Source: Jatrophihabitans endophyticus (GTDB taxonomy: Bacteria > Actinomycetota > Actinomycetes > Mycobacteriales > Jatrophihabitantaceae). From it: 64,000 bases of DNA. The notes below the pieces were generated by a model that did no database searches, was not told the origin of the DNA, and saw only the letters and a list, made by a program, of their open reading frames with translations. The DNA lies in contig NZ_FQVU01000001.1 in the NCBI RefSeq assembly GCF_900129455.1, positions 1,054,001 to 1,118,000 of the forward strand, read 5' to 3'. This document shows positions 1 through 9,886 of this stretch, piece by piece (position 1 is the stretch's first letter; the number at the start of each line of letters is the position of its first letter). The translations under genes and the position numbers were made by a program.

Positions 1-781
1 CGTCGGGCAGCTGGAACAGCGCTCGTCGTCGATCACCCGCGCCCTCGACGCGCTGGCCACGCTCTCGGACTCGCTGCGCTCGCAGGACGCGCGCATCCGC
101 ACCGTGCTGCGCTCGCTCGCCCCCGGCATCGACGTCCTCGCCGCGCAGCGCCGGCAGCTGACCACCGCGCTGACCGCGTTGAACCGGTTGTCGCGCGTGA
201 CGACGGCGACGCTCGACGCCAGCAAGGACGACATCATCGCCGATCTGAAGGCGCTGGCGCCGATCCTGCGCCACCTCGCCGACGCGGGCGCCGCGCTGCC
301 GAAGTCGCTGCAGGTGCTCGTCACCTACCCGTTCAGCGACGGCGCGCTCGCCGGCATCAAGGGCGACTACCTCAACGGCTACGCCACCGTCTCGCTGCGC
401 ACGCCGGGGGGCAGCGTCTACCGGCCCGCGGCGGCCACCCGGCTGCCCGGGTCGGGACCAGCGCAGGTCGCGACCCCGGCGGGGCTGCTGCCGGCCACGA
501 GCTCGGCGGCCTCGGGGCTGCCGGCGACGCTCACGCTCACCCCCGAGCGCACGACGCCGGGCAGTGCCGCGACGTCACGATCCGGTTCGTCGGCGCGGCG
601 ATCCACCGGGACGTCGTCGCGATCGGGCTCCGGCGGTTCGTCCGGATCGGGGTCCGGGTCAGGTTCGGCGTCCGGATCGAAATCGGGTTCCGGCTCGGCG
701 TCCGGATCGGGGTCCGGCTCGGCGTCCGGGTCCACCTCGGCCGGTACGACGAGCGACGCCGCGGACGGAGGCGGTGACTGA
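1..781 (+). CDS. Mce family protein, 5' end outside the window
   Basis: The reading frame is open from base 2, so the start and the membrane anchor plus MlaD-type domain lie upstream of the window. What remains is the helical Mce tail (heptad-like stretches over about residues 1-90), a conserved-looking segment with YPFSDGALAGIKGDYLNGY, and then about 100 residues of Ala/Thr/Ser/Gly low complexity. Mce proteins are exported, form hexameric lipid-binding rings or needles and import lipids or sterols with a YrbE permease. The stop TGA overlaps the next ATG by one base. Its place just before the last mce gene suggests the D or E position of an mceA-F operon; the subtype is inferred. The Ser/Gly tail is unusual in composition. 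Confidence 0.85.
   Translation, partial: VGQLEQRSSSITRALDALATLSDSLRSQDARIRTVLRSLAPGIDVLAAQRRQLTTALTALNRLSRVTTATLDASKDDIIADLKALAPILRHLADAGAALPKSLQVLVTYPFSDGALAGIKGDYLNGYATVSLRTPGGSVYRPAAATRLPGSGPAQVATPAGLLPATSSAASGLPATLTLTPERTTPGSAATSRSGSSARRSTGTSSRSGSGGSSGSGSGSGSASGSKSGSGSASGSGSGSASGSTSAGTTSDAADGGGD
631..740 (+). repeat. Ser-Gly-Ala coding low-complexity repeat
   Basis: Degenerate 6-bp and 18-24-bp units built on tccggatcggggtccgg encode a run of alternating Ser and Gly with Ala at the C-terminus of the truncated Mce protein. Units are imperfect, so this is an old or selected low-complexity tail rather than a fresh duplication. Confidence 0.75.
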
Positions 782-1884
782 TGCTGGCCCGCACCACCAA
801 GTTCCAGGTGCTCGCGTTCGCGGTGATCGCCGTGATCGGCGTGGCCTACCTCGGCGTGCGCTACGTGGGGGTCGCGCGCTGGGTCGGCGCGGCCGGCTAC
901 ACGGTGCGCGTCGACCTGCCGGCCGCCGGCGGCATCTTCAGCAACGCCGAGATCACCTACCGCGGCGTGGCCGTGGGGCGCGTCGGCGACATGCGGCTGA
1001 CCCGCACCGGCATCCAGGTCGACGCCGACATCACCGCCGACGACGACATCCCCGCCGACGTCGAGGCAGTCGTGGCCAACCGGTCCGTCATCGGCGAGCA
1101 GTACCTCGACCTGCGGCCCCGCCGCCAGACCGGCCCGTACCTGCGCGACGGCAGCGTCATCCACGCCCGCGACACCGCGCTGCCGCCGCCGGTCGAGGAC
1201 GTCCTGCTCAGCACCGACCGCTTCGCCCGCTCCGTCCCGCTCGGCTCGCTGCAGACCGTCGTGGACGAGCTCTACCTCGCCACCCAGGGCTCGGGGCAGG
1301 ACCTGCAGTCGCTCATCACCACCAGCAAGCAGTTCTTCGGCGCCGCCGACCACGCATTGCCGCAGACGATCGACCTGATCACGACGTCGAAGACCGTGCT
1401 GGCCTCGCAACAGCGCGAGTCGCAGTCGATCAAGACGTTCGGCGCGAACCTCGCCCGGATCGGCGCGCAGCTGCGCCGTTCCGACGGTGACATCCGTACC
1501 GTGCTCGGCCGGGCGCAGTCCTCGCTGGCGCAGGCCAACGCCCTGATCGACGACATCAAGGGCTCGGCCCACGGGTTGCTCAGCAACCTGCTGACCACCT
1601 CGCAGGTCTTCCTCGCCAACAAGGACGGGCTGCGCGAGCTGCTGGTCAAGCTCCCGGTCGCGGTCACCGCCGGCGGTTCGGTGATCACCCCGAACGGCAT
1701 CAACGTCGGTCTCGTCCCGACCTTCTTCGACCCGCTGCCCTGCACCGCCGGCTACGGCGGCACCACCCCGCGCACCGGCCTCGACACCACCGGCAACCCC
1801 GCGCTCAACCTGCGGGCCGGCTGCCGCGCCGCCGGATCGGACCAGGTCGTGCGGGGTAGCCGGAACGCCCCCGGAGGCCGATGA
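781..1884 (+). CDS. Mce family protein (likely last, MceF-type subunit)
   Basis: A 367-residue Mce protein. Residues about 9-27 (FAVIAVIGVAYLGVRYV) form an uncleaved N-terminal membrane anchor. Residues about 37-115 match the MlaD/Mce beta-barrel domain (the GGIFSNAEITYRGVAVGRV stretch is typical), and a long helical region follows to about residue 290. It should act in the envelope as one ring subunit of an Mce lipid importer. It starts at an ATG overlapping the previous stop and its own stop overlaps the next ATG (ATGA), so it is translationally coupled. Two Mce-associated genes follow directly, which is the usual position of the last mce subunit. Substrate is unknown. Confidence 0.9.
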   Translation: MLARTTKFQVLAFAVIAVIGVAYLGVRYVGVARWVGAAGYTVRVDLPAAGGIFSNAEITYRGVAVGRVGDMRLTRTGIQVDADITADDDIPADVEAVVANRSVIGEQYLDLRPRRQTGPYLRDGSVIHARDTALPPPVEDVLLSTDRFARSVPLGSLQTVVDELYLATQGSGQDLQSLITTSKQFFGAADHALPQTIDLITTSKTVLASQQRESQSIKTFGANLARIGAQLRRSDGDIRTVLGRAQSSLAQANALIDDIKGSAHGLLSNLLTTSQVFLANKDGLRELLVKLPVAVTAGGSVITPNGINVGLVPTFFDPLPCTAGYGGTTPRTGLDTTGNPALNLRAGCRAAGSDQVVRGSRNAPGGR

Positions 1885-2744
1885 TGCCCACGACCCGGTC
1901 CACGGCCGACGAGGACAGCGAGACGATGACACCCCCGGACGACACCCGCGTCGGCATCGCCGCGAGCACCGCGCGGCTGCTGCGCGCCCACCGCGCCACC
2001 CCCGACGACACGAGCGACGACGCGACCGCTGCGGCGACCGACACACCCACGACCGACACACCCACGACCGACACAGCCACGACCGACACTGTCGAGCCCG
2101 GCAGCACGGCCACGTCGCCCGCCGTCGCTACCGACACCGCCACCGCCGACACCGACACCGACCCGCCGGTGCTGGCGTCCGGGGCCGATCGACCCGAGCG
2201 CGGCGACCGCGCGCCCGCCCGAGCGCGACGGTTGCGTCGGCCGTCCCGGGCGACCGCGGCCTGCGCGGCGCTGCTGGCCACTGCGCTGGTCTTCGCCGTC
2301 GTCGCGGCGGTCGTGTGGTGGCGAGCCGGTCACGACGCCGACCGCACCACCGCCCACGCCCGCGACGAGGTGGCCGTCGACGCGCGGCTCGCGATCGCCA
2401 CCGTCAACACCGCCGACTACCGTCACCCCGACGTCGCGCTGCGCAACTGGCTCGCCGTCTCCGCAGGCGCCCTGCACTCCCAGTTCACCGATTCGCGGAA
2501 GTCCGCCACCACGCTGCTCGCCCAGGCCAAGATGGTGACCTCGGCGACCGTGCTCGCCGCCGCCGTCACCAAGCTCGACCCCGGCAGGGGCACGGCCACG
2601 GTCATCGCGTCGGTCAACGTCAAGCGCACCCCCGTCTCGGGCAAGGCGACCACGACCCGCAACCGGTTCCGCGCGGAACTGCGCCGCGTCGGCGACGGGT
2701 ACAAGCTCGCCGACCTCGCCCTGGTGGAGGTGCAGCCGCAGTGA
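1881..2744 (+). CDS. Mce-associated membrane protein
   Basis: A 287-residue protein with an acidic, Thr/Asp-rich cytoplasmic N-terminus (about residues 1-115), one strong membrane helix at about residues 132-154 (ALLATALVFAVVAAVVWW) and an extracytoplasmic domain of about 130 residues. The domain has the NTF2-like Mas signature: DYRHPDVALRNWL near its start and a basic, beta-rich end. Mas proteins are thought to stabilise or assist Mce transporters. The ATG overlaps the preceding stop by 4 bp; a second ATG lies at the next codon. The 15-bp repeat encoding TTDTP-type units is in the N-terminal tail. Confidence 0.8.
   Translation: MMPTTRSTADEDSETMTPPDDTRVGIAASTARLLRAHRATPDDTSDDATAAATDTPTTDTPTTDTATTDTVEPGSTATSPAVATDTATADTDTDPPVLASGADRPERGDRAPARARRLRRPSRATAACAALLATALVFAVVAAVVWWRAGHDADRTTAHARDEVAVDARLAIATVNTADYRHPDVALRNWLAVSAGALHSQFTDSRKSATTLLAQAKMVTSATVLAAAVTKLDPGRGTATVIASVNVKRTPVSGKATTTRNRFRAELRRVGDGYKLADLALVEVQPQ
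2036..2090 (+). repeat. 15-bp in-frame tandem repeat (3.6 copies)
   Basis: The unit gaccgacacacccac occurs at 2036-2050 and 2051-2065 exactly, at 2066-2080 with one change, and as a 10-bp partial copy. It encodes Thr/Asp/Pro pentapeptides in the cytoplasmic tail of the Mce-associated protein. A 15-bp period keeps frame, so copy number can vary without breaking the gene. Confidence 0.9.
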
Positions 2745-3316
2745 CCCGCGACCCCGTCCCCACCGACACCACCGCCGACACCGGGGGCGAGTCGACGACC
2801 ACCACACCGACCCGGCCGCGTGTCCTCCCCACGGCGCTGCTCGCGCTCGCCGCCGCCCTGGTCGTCGTCGGCGTGGTGTTCCTCGTCCGAGCCCACGGCC
2901 TCGACGACGAGCCGGCCGCCCGCAACGCCGCCCTCGTCGACCGCGGCACGACGAGCGCCGTCGTCGCCCAGGTGAGCACCGGTCTGAACGAGGTGCTGAG
3001 CTACGACTACCGCCGTCCGCAGGTCGCGCAGGCGGCGGCGAAGCGCTGGCTGACCGGCGACGCCCCCGCGCAGTACCAGCAGCTGTTCACCGCTCTGCGC
3101 AAGCTCGCGCCCGGCCAACAGCTCACCTTCGTCGCCCGCGTGTCCACCGCCGGCGTGACCGACCTGCGCGACCGGACCGCCCAGCTGCTCGTCTTCCTCG
3201 ATCAGCGCAGCACCCGGGCCAGCGACCAGCAGAGCTCGGTCTCCGCGGCCCAGGTGCGCATCACCGCCGTCCGCTCGCACGACCGCTGGCAGATCAGCGA
3301 GCTCGTCCCGCTCTGA
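2741..3316 (+). CDS. Mce-associated membrane protein
   Basis: A 191-residue protein started at the GTG that overlaps the previous stop (GTGA). The open frame continues upstream inside the previous gene, but the coupled GTG gives the expected Mas layout. A Thr-rich N-terminal tail is followed by a membrane helix at about residues 30-50 (TALLALAAALVVVGVVFLV) and an extracytoplasmic domain with LSYDYRRPQVAQAAAKRWL, the counterpart of the DYRHPDVALRNWL motif in the preceding gene. The two are paralogues. It is the last gene of the mce operon; the convergent adnB ends 27 bp downstream. Confidence 0.8.
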   Translation: MTRDPVPTDTTADTGGESTTTTPTRPRVLPTALLALAAALVVVGVVFLVRAHGLDDEPAARNAALVDRGTTSAVVAQVSTGLNEVLSYDYRRPQVAQAAAKRWLTGDAPAQYQQLFTALRKLAPGQQLTFVARVSTAGVTDLRDRTAQLLVFLDQRSTRASDQQSSVSAAQVRITAVRSHDRWQISELVPL

Positions 3317-3343
3317 CCCGATCCGGCCACGCCTCGCGTCGCG

Positions 3344-6300
3344 TCACGCCCCTCGCAGCAGCGCCCGCAAACCGTCGGCGTCCAGCAGCGCGGACGGTTC
3401 GACGGTGACGTCGTCGCGCACGTAGTGGAAGGCCGCGCGCACCCGAGCGATCTCGTCGTCGGGAATGCCGCGCAGCCGCGCCCAGGCGAGCCGGTACGCG
3501 GCGAGCTGCACGGCGGCCGCCGCGGCAGCCGCTCCGCTCGGACGGTGACCGGTCTTCCAGTCGACCACGATCCACGAGCCGGGCCCGTCGGCCGCCGGGT
3601 CGTCCGCCGGGTCGTCGGAGCGGAAGACCGCGTCCATCCGACCGCGCACGACGCAACCGTCGAGCGCCATCTCGAAGGGCACCTCGACGTGCGCGGGCGT
3701 GCGGTCGGCCCACCGACTGGCCTCGAAGCGATCGCGCAGCTCGACGAAGTCGGTGTCGTCGCTGCCCTCGTCGGCCGCGCCGGGCAGCTCGTCGATGTCG
3801 AGCAGGCTCTGGTGGTCCCAACGCTGCTCCAGCCAGGTGTGGAACGCCGTGCCCCGCCGGGCCAGCGGCGCCGGCGGGCGCGGCAACGGGCGGTGCAGGC
3901 GACGGGCGAGGTCGTCGGGATCGGCGCGCAGCTCCACCAGCTGCGACACCGATAACTGCTCGGGCAGCGCGACGTCGACCGTCCCGCCACGGGCGAGCGC
4001 GGCCCGTTCGCGCAGTAACCGGTCGACGTCCTCGTGCCACTCGGCCGCGACCCCGTCCGGGTGCGCGGCGACGGCCAGTTCGCCGCGACGCGCCGCGTCG
4101 ACCAGTCCCGCGCCCGCGGCGACCGACGCCCGGCGCCCCGCGCCGCGGTCACCGGGGTAGGGGCCGAGGGGGTCCAGCGGCCACTGCGAGGTACGCGGCT
4201 CGGCGATCAGCGGGTTCACCGCCGCGGGGTCGGCCTCGAACCAGCCGTCGACCTCGGCGAGCGGGCGAAGCTCCTGCACGAACGCCGACGGCACCCGCTC
4301 GCCCTGGGTCGCGTCCCAGGCGTAGGTGGCGGCGAGCAGCACGTGCCGCGCCCGCGTGAACGCGACGTAGGCCAGCCGCCGCTCCTCGAGCGCATGCCGT
4401 TCACGCAGCCCGTGGTGGTGCTCATCGACGAGATCGCGGACGTCCTTGCGGGTCTCGGCGGTGCGCAGCTCCAGCGGGGGCAGGTCCCGCCGGTCGCCCC
4501 GCAACGGGATCGGGAGCTCCTGACGGGTCTTGGTCCAGTCGATGGCGCGTGGCTCGGCCGGGAAGATCGAATCGGCGAGACCGGGGACGGCGACGACGTC
4601 CCACTCGAGGCCCTTCGCCCCGTGGACGGTGAGCACCTGCACCCGCTCGGACTCGACCACGACCTCACCGGCCGCCAGCCCGTGCTCCTCCTCCTCGGCC
4701 GCGGCGAGATAGGCGAGGAACGCGGTCAGGGTGACCTCGTCGGCCTCGTTCGCGAAGTCGGCCGCCTCGTCGAGCAGCCGGTCGAGGTGCGCACGCAGGA
4801 CCTGGCGCCGGTCGGGCCGCGCCGCGACCTCGACGTCGACGCCGATGGTGCGTTCGACGTCGGCGACGAGATCGGGCAGCGGGCCGGCGACGCGGGCCCG
4901 CAGCCGGCGCAGCTCCTCGGCGAGGGCGGTGAGGCGGCGGTGTCCCTCGGCCGAGTAGGCGTCGGCCGGGCCGAGATCGTCCAGGGCCTCGACGATGCCG
5001 ACCGGTTCGAGCTGCGGCACCGGGGGCACGTCGTCGTCGGGCACGTCGTCGGACGAATCGTCGGGCACGGCGCCGAACAGGTCGCCCTGCACGGCCGCTG
5101 CCCGCGTGCCGGGATCCGGGCGGCTCAACAGCCGCGCCCGACGGTTGAGGGCGGCGAGGTCGCGAGGACCGATGCGCCAGCGCGCACCGGTGAGCAGGCG
5201 GGCGAGCGCGGTGCCCGCGTCGTGGTGGACCAGCACCCGCAGCGTGGCGACGACGTCGGCGACCTCGGGTGTGGTGAGCAGCCCGCCGAGACCCACGATC
5301 TCGACCGGCAGCCCCGCCGACTGCACCGCGTCGGCCAGCAGCGGGATCTGCGAACGGCGCCGCACCAGCACGGCCGCGGTGCGCCCACCGGCGGGCATCG
5401 CGTCCCACGTCTCGCGCAACCGGGTCGCGACCCAGGTCGCCTCGTCCTCGACGGTCTCGGTGCGGGTGACCGCGACGGTGCCCGCACCGGCGTGCCCGGC
5501 GGCCCGGAGCTCGACCGACACCGCCGCGCCCAGCGTGCGCAAGGGCCCGGCGACGGCGTTCGCGGCGTCGAGGACGGCCCGGTCGTTGCGAAAGCTCGTG
5601 GCGAGGTGGAAGACGTGGGCGGGCTCGCCGTCGCGTTGCGGGAAGGCGGCCGGGAAGGCGTGCATGGTGCCCGAGCTGGCGCCGCGCCAGCCGTAGATCG
5701 ACTGGAACGGGTCGCCGACCGCAGTGACCGGATGCCCGTCGCCGAACAGCGCACGCAACGTCTCGACCTGCGCGTGACCGGTGTCCTGGTACTCGTCGAG
5801 CAGCACGGCACGGTAGCGGCCACGTTCTGACTGCTGTACCTCGGGCAACCGGGCGACCGCGGCGGCGACGGTCATCTGATCGGCGAAGTCGACGGCCGGC
5901 AGCGCCGCCTTGGCCGCGGCGAAGGCGCGCAGCAGCGGGACCAGGGCCTGCCGGTGCCGCAGCGCGGACACCAGCCCGGCGGTCGAGCCCGGGTACTGCG
6001 AGGTGATGCGCGGGCCGGGCGGCAAGGTGTCGAACCAGGCCACGGTGTCGGCGCAGAACCGCTCCACCTCGTCGGCCGACGTGAGGTGGTCGGCCAACTG
6101 GCCGGCGAGCGAGAGCACGTACTGCGGCACGCTGGACGGGGCGCCGATGTCGTCGGGCAGGGATGCGTGCCGCCGCGACACGGTGTCGGCCAGCTGCCAG
6201 GCGACGGCCGGCGAGATCAATCGGGCTCCCGGTTCGGCACCGAGGCGCACCGCGTATTCGGTGACCAGCCGGCCGGCGTACGCGGCGTAGGTGAGCACGG

Positions 6301-6709
6301 TGGGCTCGCCGGCGAGGAGCGCCGCCAGGTGCTCGCGCAGCGCCGGGTCCGCCGACGGTGACGCGCCGACCTCGCGCTCGACCACGCGGCGCCACTGGGC
6401 GAGGCGCTGTCGGATGCGCTTGCTCAGCTCGGCGGCGGCCTTGCGGGTGAAGGTGAGGCCCAGCACGGCGTCGGGTGCCACCACTCGGTTGGCGATCAGC
6501 CACACCACACGCGCGGCCATGGTCTCGGTCTTGCCCGAACCCGCCCCGGCGACCACGACCGCGGGGTCGAGCCCCGACTCGATCACCGCGGCCTGCTCCG
6601 GCGTCGGCGGGTGCGGCAGGCCGAGCAGCCGGCTGAGCTCGACGGCGTCGATCGCGGTGTCGAGCCCGGTGTCGAGCCCGGCCTCCGGCCCGGTGTGTGT
6701 CGCCGTCAC
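3344..6709 (-). CDS. adnB: AdnB-like UvrD-type helicase with C-terminal nuclease domain
   Basis: A 1121-residue protein, close to the about 1100 residues of mycobacterial AdnB. The GTG start overlaps the adnA stop (GTGA); the frame is open further upstream but only as a shadow of adnA. The Walker A motif GAGSGKTET is at about residues 55-63 (Lys60), followed by UvrD/PcrA motifs TFTRKAAAE, LLDEYQDT, GDPFQSIYGWRG and LTVHGAKGLEW. The C-terminal PD-(D/E)XK nuclease core shows GRMDAVF and VVDWKTG (Asp1050, Lys1052). With AdnA it forms the heterodimeric motor-nuclease that resects double-strand breaks for recombination in actinomycetes, in place of RecBCD or AddAB. Both motor and nuclease residues are present. 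Confidence 0.92.
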   Translation of the reverse strand: MTATHTGPEAGLDTGLDTAIDAVELSRLLGLPHPPTPEQAAVIESGLDPAVVVAGAGSGKTETMAARVVWLIANRVVAPDAVLGLTFTRKAAAELSKRIRQRLAQWRRVVEREVGASPSADPALREHLAALLAGEPTVLTYAAYAGRLVTEYAVRLGAEPGARLISPAVAWQLADTVSRRHASLPDDIGAPSSVPQYVLSLAGQLADHLTSADEVERFCADTVAWFDTLPPGPRITSQYPGSTAGLVSALRHRQALVPLLRAFAAAKAALPAVDFADQMTVAAAVARLPEVQQSERGRYRAVLLDEYQDTGHAQVETLRALFGDGHPVTAVGDPFQSIYGWRGASSGTMHAFPAAFPQRDGEPAHVFHLATSFRNDRAVLDAANAVAGPLRTLGAAVSVELRAAGHAGAGTVAVTRTETVEDEATWVATRLRETWDAMPAGGRTAAVLVRRRSQIPLLADAVQSAGLPVEIVGLGGLLTTPEVADVVATLRVLVHHDAGTALARLLTGARWRIGPRDLAALNRRARLLSRPDPGTRAAAVQGDLFGAVPDDSSDDVPDDDVPPVPQLEPVGIVEALDDLGPADAYSAEGHRRLTALAEELRRLRARVAGPLPDLVADVERTIGVDVEVAARPDRRQVLRAHLDRLLDEAADFANEADEVTLTAFLAYLAAAEEEEHGLAAGEVVVESERVQVLTVHGAKGLEWDVVAVPGLADSIFPAEPRAIDWTKTRQELPIPLRGDRRDLPPLELRTAETRKDVRDLVDEHHHGLRERHALEERRLAYVAFTRARHVLLAATYAWDATQGERVPSAFVQELRPLAEVDGWFEADPAAVNPLIAEPRTSQWPLDPLGPYPGDRGAGRRASVAAGAGLVDAARRGELAVAAHPDGVAAEWHEDVDRLLRERAALARGGTVDVALPEQLSVSQLVELRADPDDLARRLHRPLPRPPAPLARRGTAFHTWLEQRWDHQSLLDIDELPGAADEGSDDTDFVELRDRFEASRWADRTPAHVEVPFEMALDGCVVRGRMDAVFRSDDPADDPAADGPGSWIVVDWKTGHRPSGAAAAAAAVQLAAYRLAWARLRGIPDDEIARVRAAFHYVRDDVTVEPSALLDADGLRALLRGA

Positions 6710-9700
6710 GTCGTCACCTGCCGGCCGGTGCGCAGCGGGCAGCACTTCTGCAGATCGCAGTTGCCGCAGTAGCTGTTGACCCGCGCGGTGAACTCGGCGC
6801 CCCGAAGCCGCGCCGCGACGTGGGCGACCTGCTCCTCGATCCACGCCGGGTCGTCGGCGGCGGCCAGCGGGCCCTGCCACTGCTCGGGGTCCCTGCCGCT
6901 CGCCGCCAGCTGCACCAGCAGGGCGCCGCCGGCCGCTTCGTCGGTGCCGAAGCCGCCGCGCTCGACGGCGAGCTGGTAGGCGGCGAGCTGCGGGTGCTGC
7001 GGGAGGTCGCCCTTCTTCACCGCGGTCTTGCCGGTCTTGAGGTCGACGACCACCAGCCGGCCCTCGGCGTCGCGTTCGACCCGATCGACCCGCCCCGAGA
7101 GCAGCGCGTCGCCGACCTCGACCTGGAACGGCGTCTCGACGCCGACGAGCTGCAGCCGGTCGCGGCTCGCGCGCAGCCAGGTGACGAGCCGGACGAGGAT
7201 GCGCCCCGCGCGCGCGCGCTCGTTGTCGGCGAACCAGGCGGCGCCGAAGTCGAGCTGGCCCCAGCGCTCGTCGACCATGGCGGCCAGGTGCTCGAGCGAG
7301 GCGTCGGGCGGCGCCTCGGCGGCGACCTCGTGGACCAGCGTGCCGAGCGAGGCCGAGACCTGCTGGCCGTCGCTCGCGCCGACGTCCTGCAGCAGGGTGC
7401 GCAGCTCGCAGCGCAGGAACGAGTCGATGCGCGAGGGGCTCACCGGCACCGGCGCGGCCGGATCGGCGACCGGACCGTCGTCGGAGAGCGGGAGCAGGCC
7501 CCACCAGTCGGCCGGATCGGCACCGCGTACACCGGCGTCGGCGAGCCGGGCGAGCTCGGCGGCGGCCGCAGTCCGCTCGTCGCCCGGCGCGGCGTCGTCG
7601 CAGACGACGGCGCGCAGGTAGGCGACGAGCCCCGCCAGGTGCACCGGACGCTGCGCGTGGGCCAGCGGGCGTTCGCCCTCGACCGGGTCGAGCTCGTCGA
7701 GGAAGCGGGAGGGCTGCTCGTCCTCGCCGCGGACGGCGGTGACCGACAGCTGCGAGCGGGCCCGGGTCACCGCGACGTAGAACAGCCGACGCTCCTCGGC
7801 CAACCGCGCGGCGGTGCCCGGGTCACCGCCGACATCGCGCCCGGCCACCACGTCGACGAGGTGCTCGACCCCGAGCAGCGAGCCACGCACCCGCAGGTCG
7901 GGCCAGCGTCCCTCCTGCACGCCGGCGACGCAGACGAGTTCCCACTCCAACCCCTTGGCCGCGTGCGCGGTGAGGATCGACACCGCGTCGTGCTCGGCGG
8001 TGCGCCCGCCGAAGCCGTCGCCCGGGAGCTGCTGGGCGCCGACGTGGGCGACGAACTCGCGCACGCCGGCCCGCGGCAACCGGTCGGTGAAGCGGGCGGC
8101 GGCGTCGAAGAGGGCCACCACGGTGTCGAGGTCGCGGTCGGCGGCGGCGCCCGCCGCGCCGCCCTCGGCACTGCGGGCGGACCAGCGGCGGGCCAGGCCG
8201 GTGGTGTCCCACACCGCCCACAGGACGTCCTCGACGCTCGCTTCCGCACGCAGCGCCGTGATACCGGCGGCGAGCGCGGCGTGCACGCGCTGGACCGGCC
8301 AGCGCACCCGGTCGGGCAGCAGCCGCAGCTCGCGCGCGTCGAGCAGGGCCGGCGCGAGCGCCGGCACCTGCCCGGGTGCGCCGAGCTGGGCGAGCGCGCG
8401 CCGCAGGCGCTGCAGCACCACCACGTCGGCCCGGCCGACGGGGCCGAGCAGCAACCGCTCGGCGGTGTCGTCGTCGACGCGGGCGGGGTCGAGGGCACAT
8501 CCCAACAGCTCGAGCAGCACCGCGACGGCGGGCTGCTCGGCGAGCGGCAGGTCGTCGTCGCGCACGGTGACCGGCACGCCCGCGGTGACCATCGCCCGCC
8601 GCAGCGTGGCGAGCACCCCCGACGTCGATCGCACGAGGACCGCCATGCGCGACCACGGCAGGCCGTCGAGGTGCGCTCGCCGCAGCACGCCCGCGATGTG
8701 GTTGGCCTCGGCGCTGGCGGAGGAGAAGAGCTGCACGTCGATGCGCTCGGGCGCGGCGCCGGCCGGACGCGCCGCCGCCACCAGCGCCCGCTGTTCGCCC
8801 CGGCCCGGCAGCCGGGCGGCCACGCGGCGGCTCGCGGCGACCAGCACGGGGCCCGACCGGCGACACATGCGCAGCGCCACGGTCGGCACCGTGCCACCCC
8901 GGCCGAAGCGCTCGTCCACGTCGCGGACGGCCGACTCGTCGGCGCCGCGGAACGCGTAGATGGACTGGTCGGGATCACCGACGAGGACGAGCTCGTCGCT
9001 GCCGTCGGCGAGCAGGGCGAGCAGCTCGGCCTGCGCGGGGTCGGTGTCCTGGTACTCGTCGACGAAGATCCGGCGCCGCCGCGCCCGCTCGGCGGCGAGC
9101 AGGTCGGGATCGGCGCGCAGCGCGTTGGCGGCGGAGCGGATCAGCTCGGCCGGGTCGTAGGCGCCGGGCTTGGCCAGCGAGGTGACGTTCTCGTACTCGG
9201 TGAGGAACTCCCCCGCCGCGACCCAGTCGGGCCGGCGTCGGCGCCGCCCCAGCTCGGCGAGATCGACCCCGAGCAGGCCGCGTTCGACGGCCCGCATGAG
9301 CAGGTCGCGCACCTCGCCGGCGAACGCCGTCGTCGACAGCGCCGGGCGCAGCGGCTCGGGCCACGACTCGGCCGCGCGGCCGGCCAGGAGCTCGCGCACG
9401 ATGACGTCCTGCTCGGCGCCGGACAGCAGCCGCGGCGGCGGCAGCGGGTCGTCGCCGCCGCCGGTGCGCCGGTTGGCGATGCGCAGCACGCCGAAGGCGT
9501 AGGAGTGCAGGGTGCGGGCGACCGGTTCGCGCACGGTGCGCCCGAGCCGGGCGGCGACGCGGTCGCGCAGCTCGCCGGCGGCCCGACGGCTGAAGGTGAG
9601 CATGAGCAGCTGCTCGACGGGCACGCCCGCGGCGGCCCGGGCGGCGACGGTCTCGACCAGGGTCGTGCTCTTGCCGGTGCCGGGGCCGGCGAGAACGAGC

Positions 9701-9816
9701 AGTGGACCGCCCGGGTGCTCGAGCACCGCGCGCTGGGCGTCGTCGAGCACCGGCGGCACCACGGCCGGCCGGGCCGGGCGCACCAGGCGGTAGGCGGGAT
9801 CGTCCACGCCGCCCAT
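6706..9816 (-). CDS. adnA: AdnA-like UvrD-type helicase with Fe-S nuclease domain
   Basis: A 1036-residue protein. Walker A GPGTGKST is at about residues 44-51, with FVDEYQDTDP and GDPDQSIYAFRGADES in the motor. A RecB-type nuclease core follows with SGRVDRVERD and VVVDLKTGKTAVKKGD. Cysteines Cys1017, Cys1020, Cys1025 and Cys1026 in CGNCDLQKCCP, with an earlier Cys in FLRCELRTLL, fit the iron-sulfur staple of AddB/AdnA-type nucleases (inferred). It is cotranscribed with adnB through a GTGA overlap. No Shine-Dalgarno sequence is visible before the ATG. Size, order and domain content match the AdnAB end-resection complex. Confidence 0.92.
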   Translation of the reverse strand: MGGVDDPAYRLVRPARPAVVPPVLDDAQRAVLEHPGGPLLVLAGPGTGKSTTLVETVAARAAAGVPVEQLLMLTFSRRAAGELRDRVAARLGRTVREPVARTLHSYAFGVLRIANRRTGGGDDPLPPPRLLSGAEQDVIVRELLAGRAAESWPEPLRPALSTTAFAGEVRDLLMRAVERGLLGVDLAELGRRRRRPDWVAAGEFLTEYENVTSLAKPGAYDPAELIRSAANALRADPDLLAAERARRRRIFVDEYQDTDPAQAELLALLADGSDELVLVGDPDQSIYAFRGADESAVRDVDERFGRGGTVPTVALRMCRRSGPVLVAASRRVAARLPGRGEQRALVAAARPAGAAPERIDVQLFSSASAEANHIAGVLRRAHLDGLPWSRMAVLVRSTSGVLATLRRAMVTAGVPVTVRDDDLPLAEQPAVAVLLELLGCALDPARVDDDTAERLLLGPVGRADVVVLQRLRRALAQLGAPGQVPALAPALLDARELRLLPDRVRWPVQRVHAALAAGITALRAEASVEDVLWAVWDTTGLARRWSARSAEGGAAGAAADRDLDTVVALFDAAARFTDRLPRAGVREFVAHVGAQQLPGDGFGGRTAEHDAVSILTAHAAKGLEWELVCVAGVQEGRWPDLRVRGSLLGVEHLVDVVAGRDVGGDPGTAARLAEERRLFYVAVTRARSQLSVTAVRGEDEQPSRFLDELDPVEGERPLAHAQRPVHLAGLVAYLRAVVCDDAAPGDERTAAAAELARLADAGVRGADPADWWGLLPLSDDGPVADPAAPVPVSPSRIDSFLRCELRTLLQDVGASDGQQVSASLGTLVHEVAAEAPPDASLEHLAAMVDERWGQLDFGAAWFADNERARAGRILVRLVTWLRASRDRLQLVGVETPFQVEVGDALLSGRVDRVERDAEGRLVVVDLKTGKTAVKKGDLPQHPQLAAYQLAVERGGFGTDEAAGGALLVQLAASGRDPEQWQGPLAAADDPAWIEEQVAHVAARLRGAEFTARVNSYCGNCDLQKCCPLRTGRQVTT

Positions 9817-9886
9817 CAGAGCATGCGGCGCCGACAGTTTCCGGTCAGCCCTCGACCGACCGGACCGCGGCCCGCCCGGGGCATCG

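Noticed and set aside
6709-7504. Longer N-terminus for AdnB by about 265 residues
   Set aside because: It would lie fully inside adnA in another frame, and the GTGA-coupled start gives the family's normal length.
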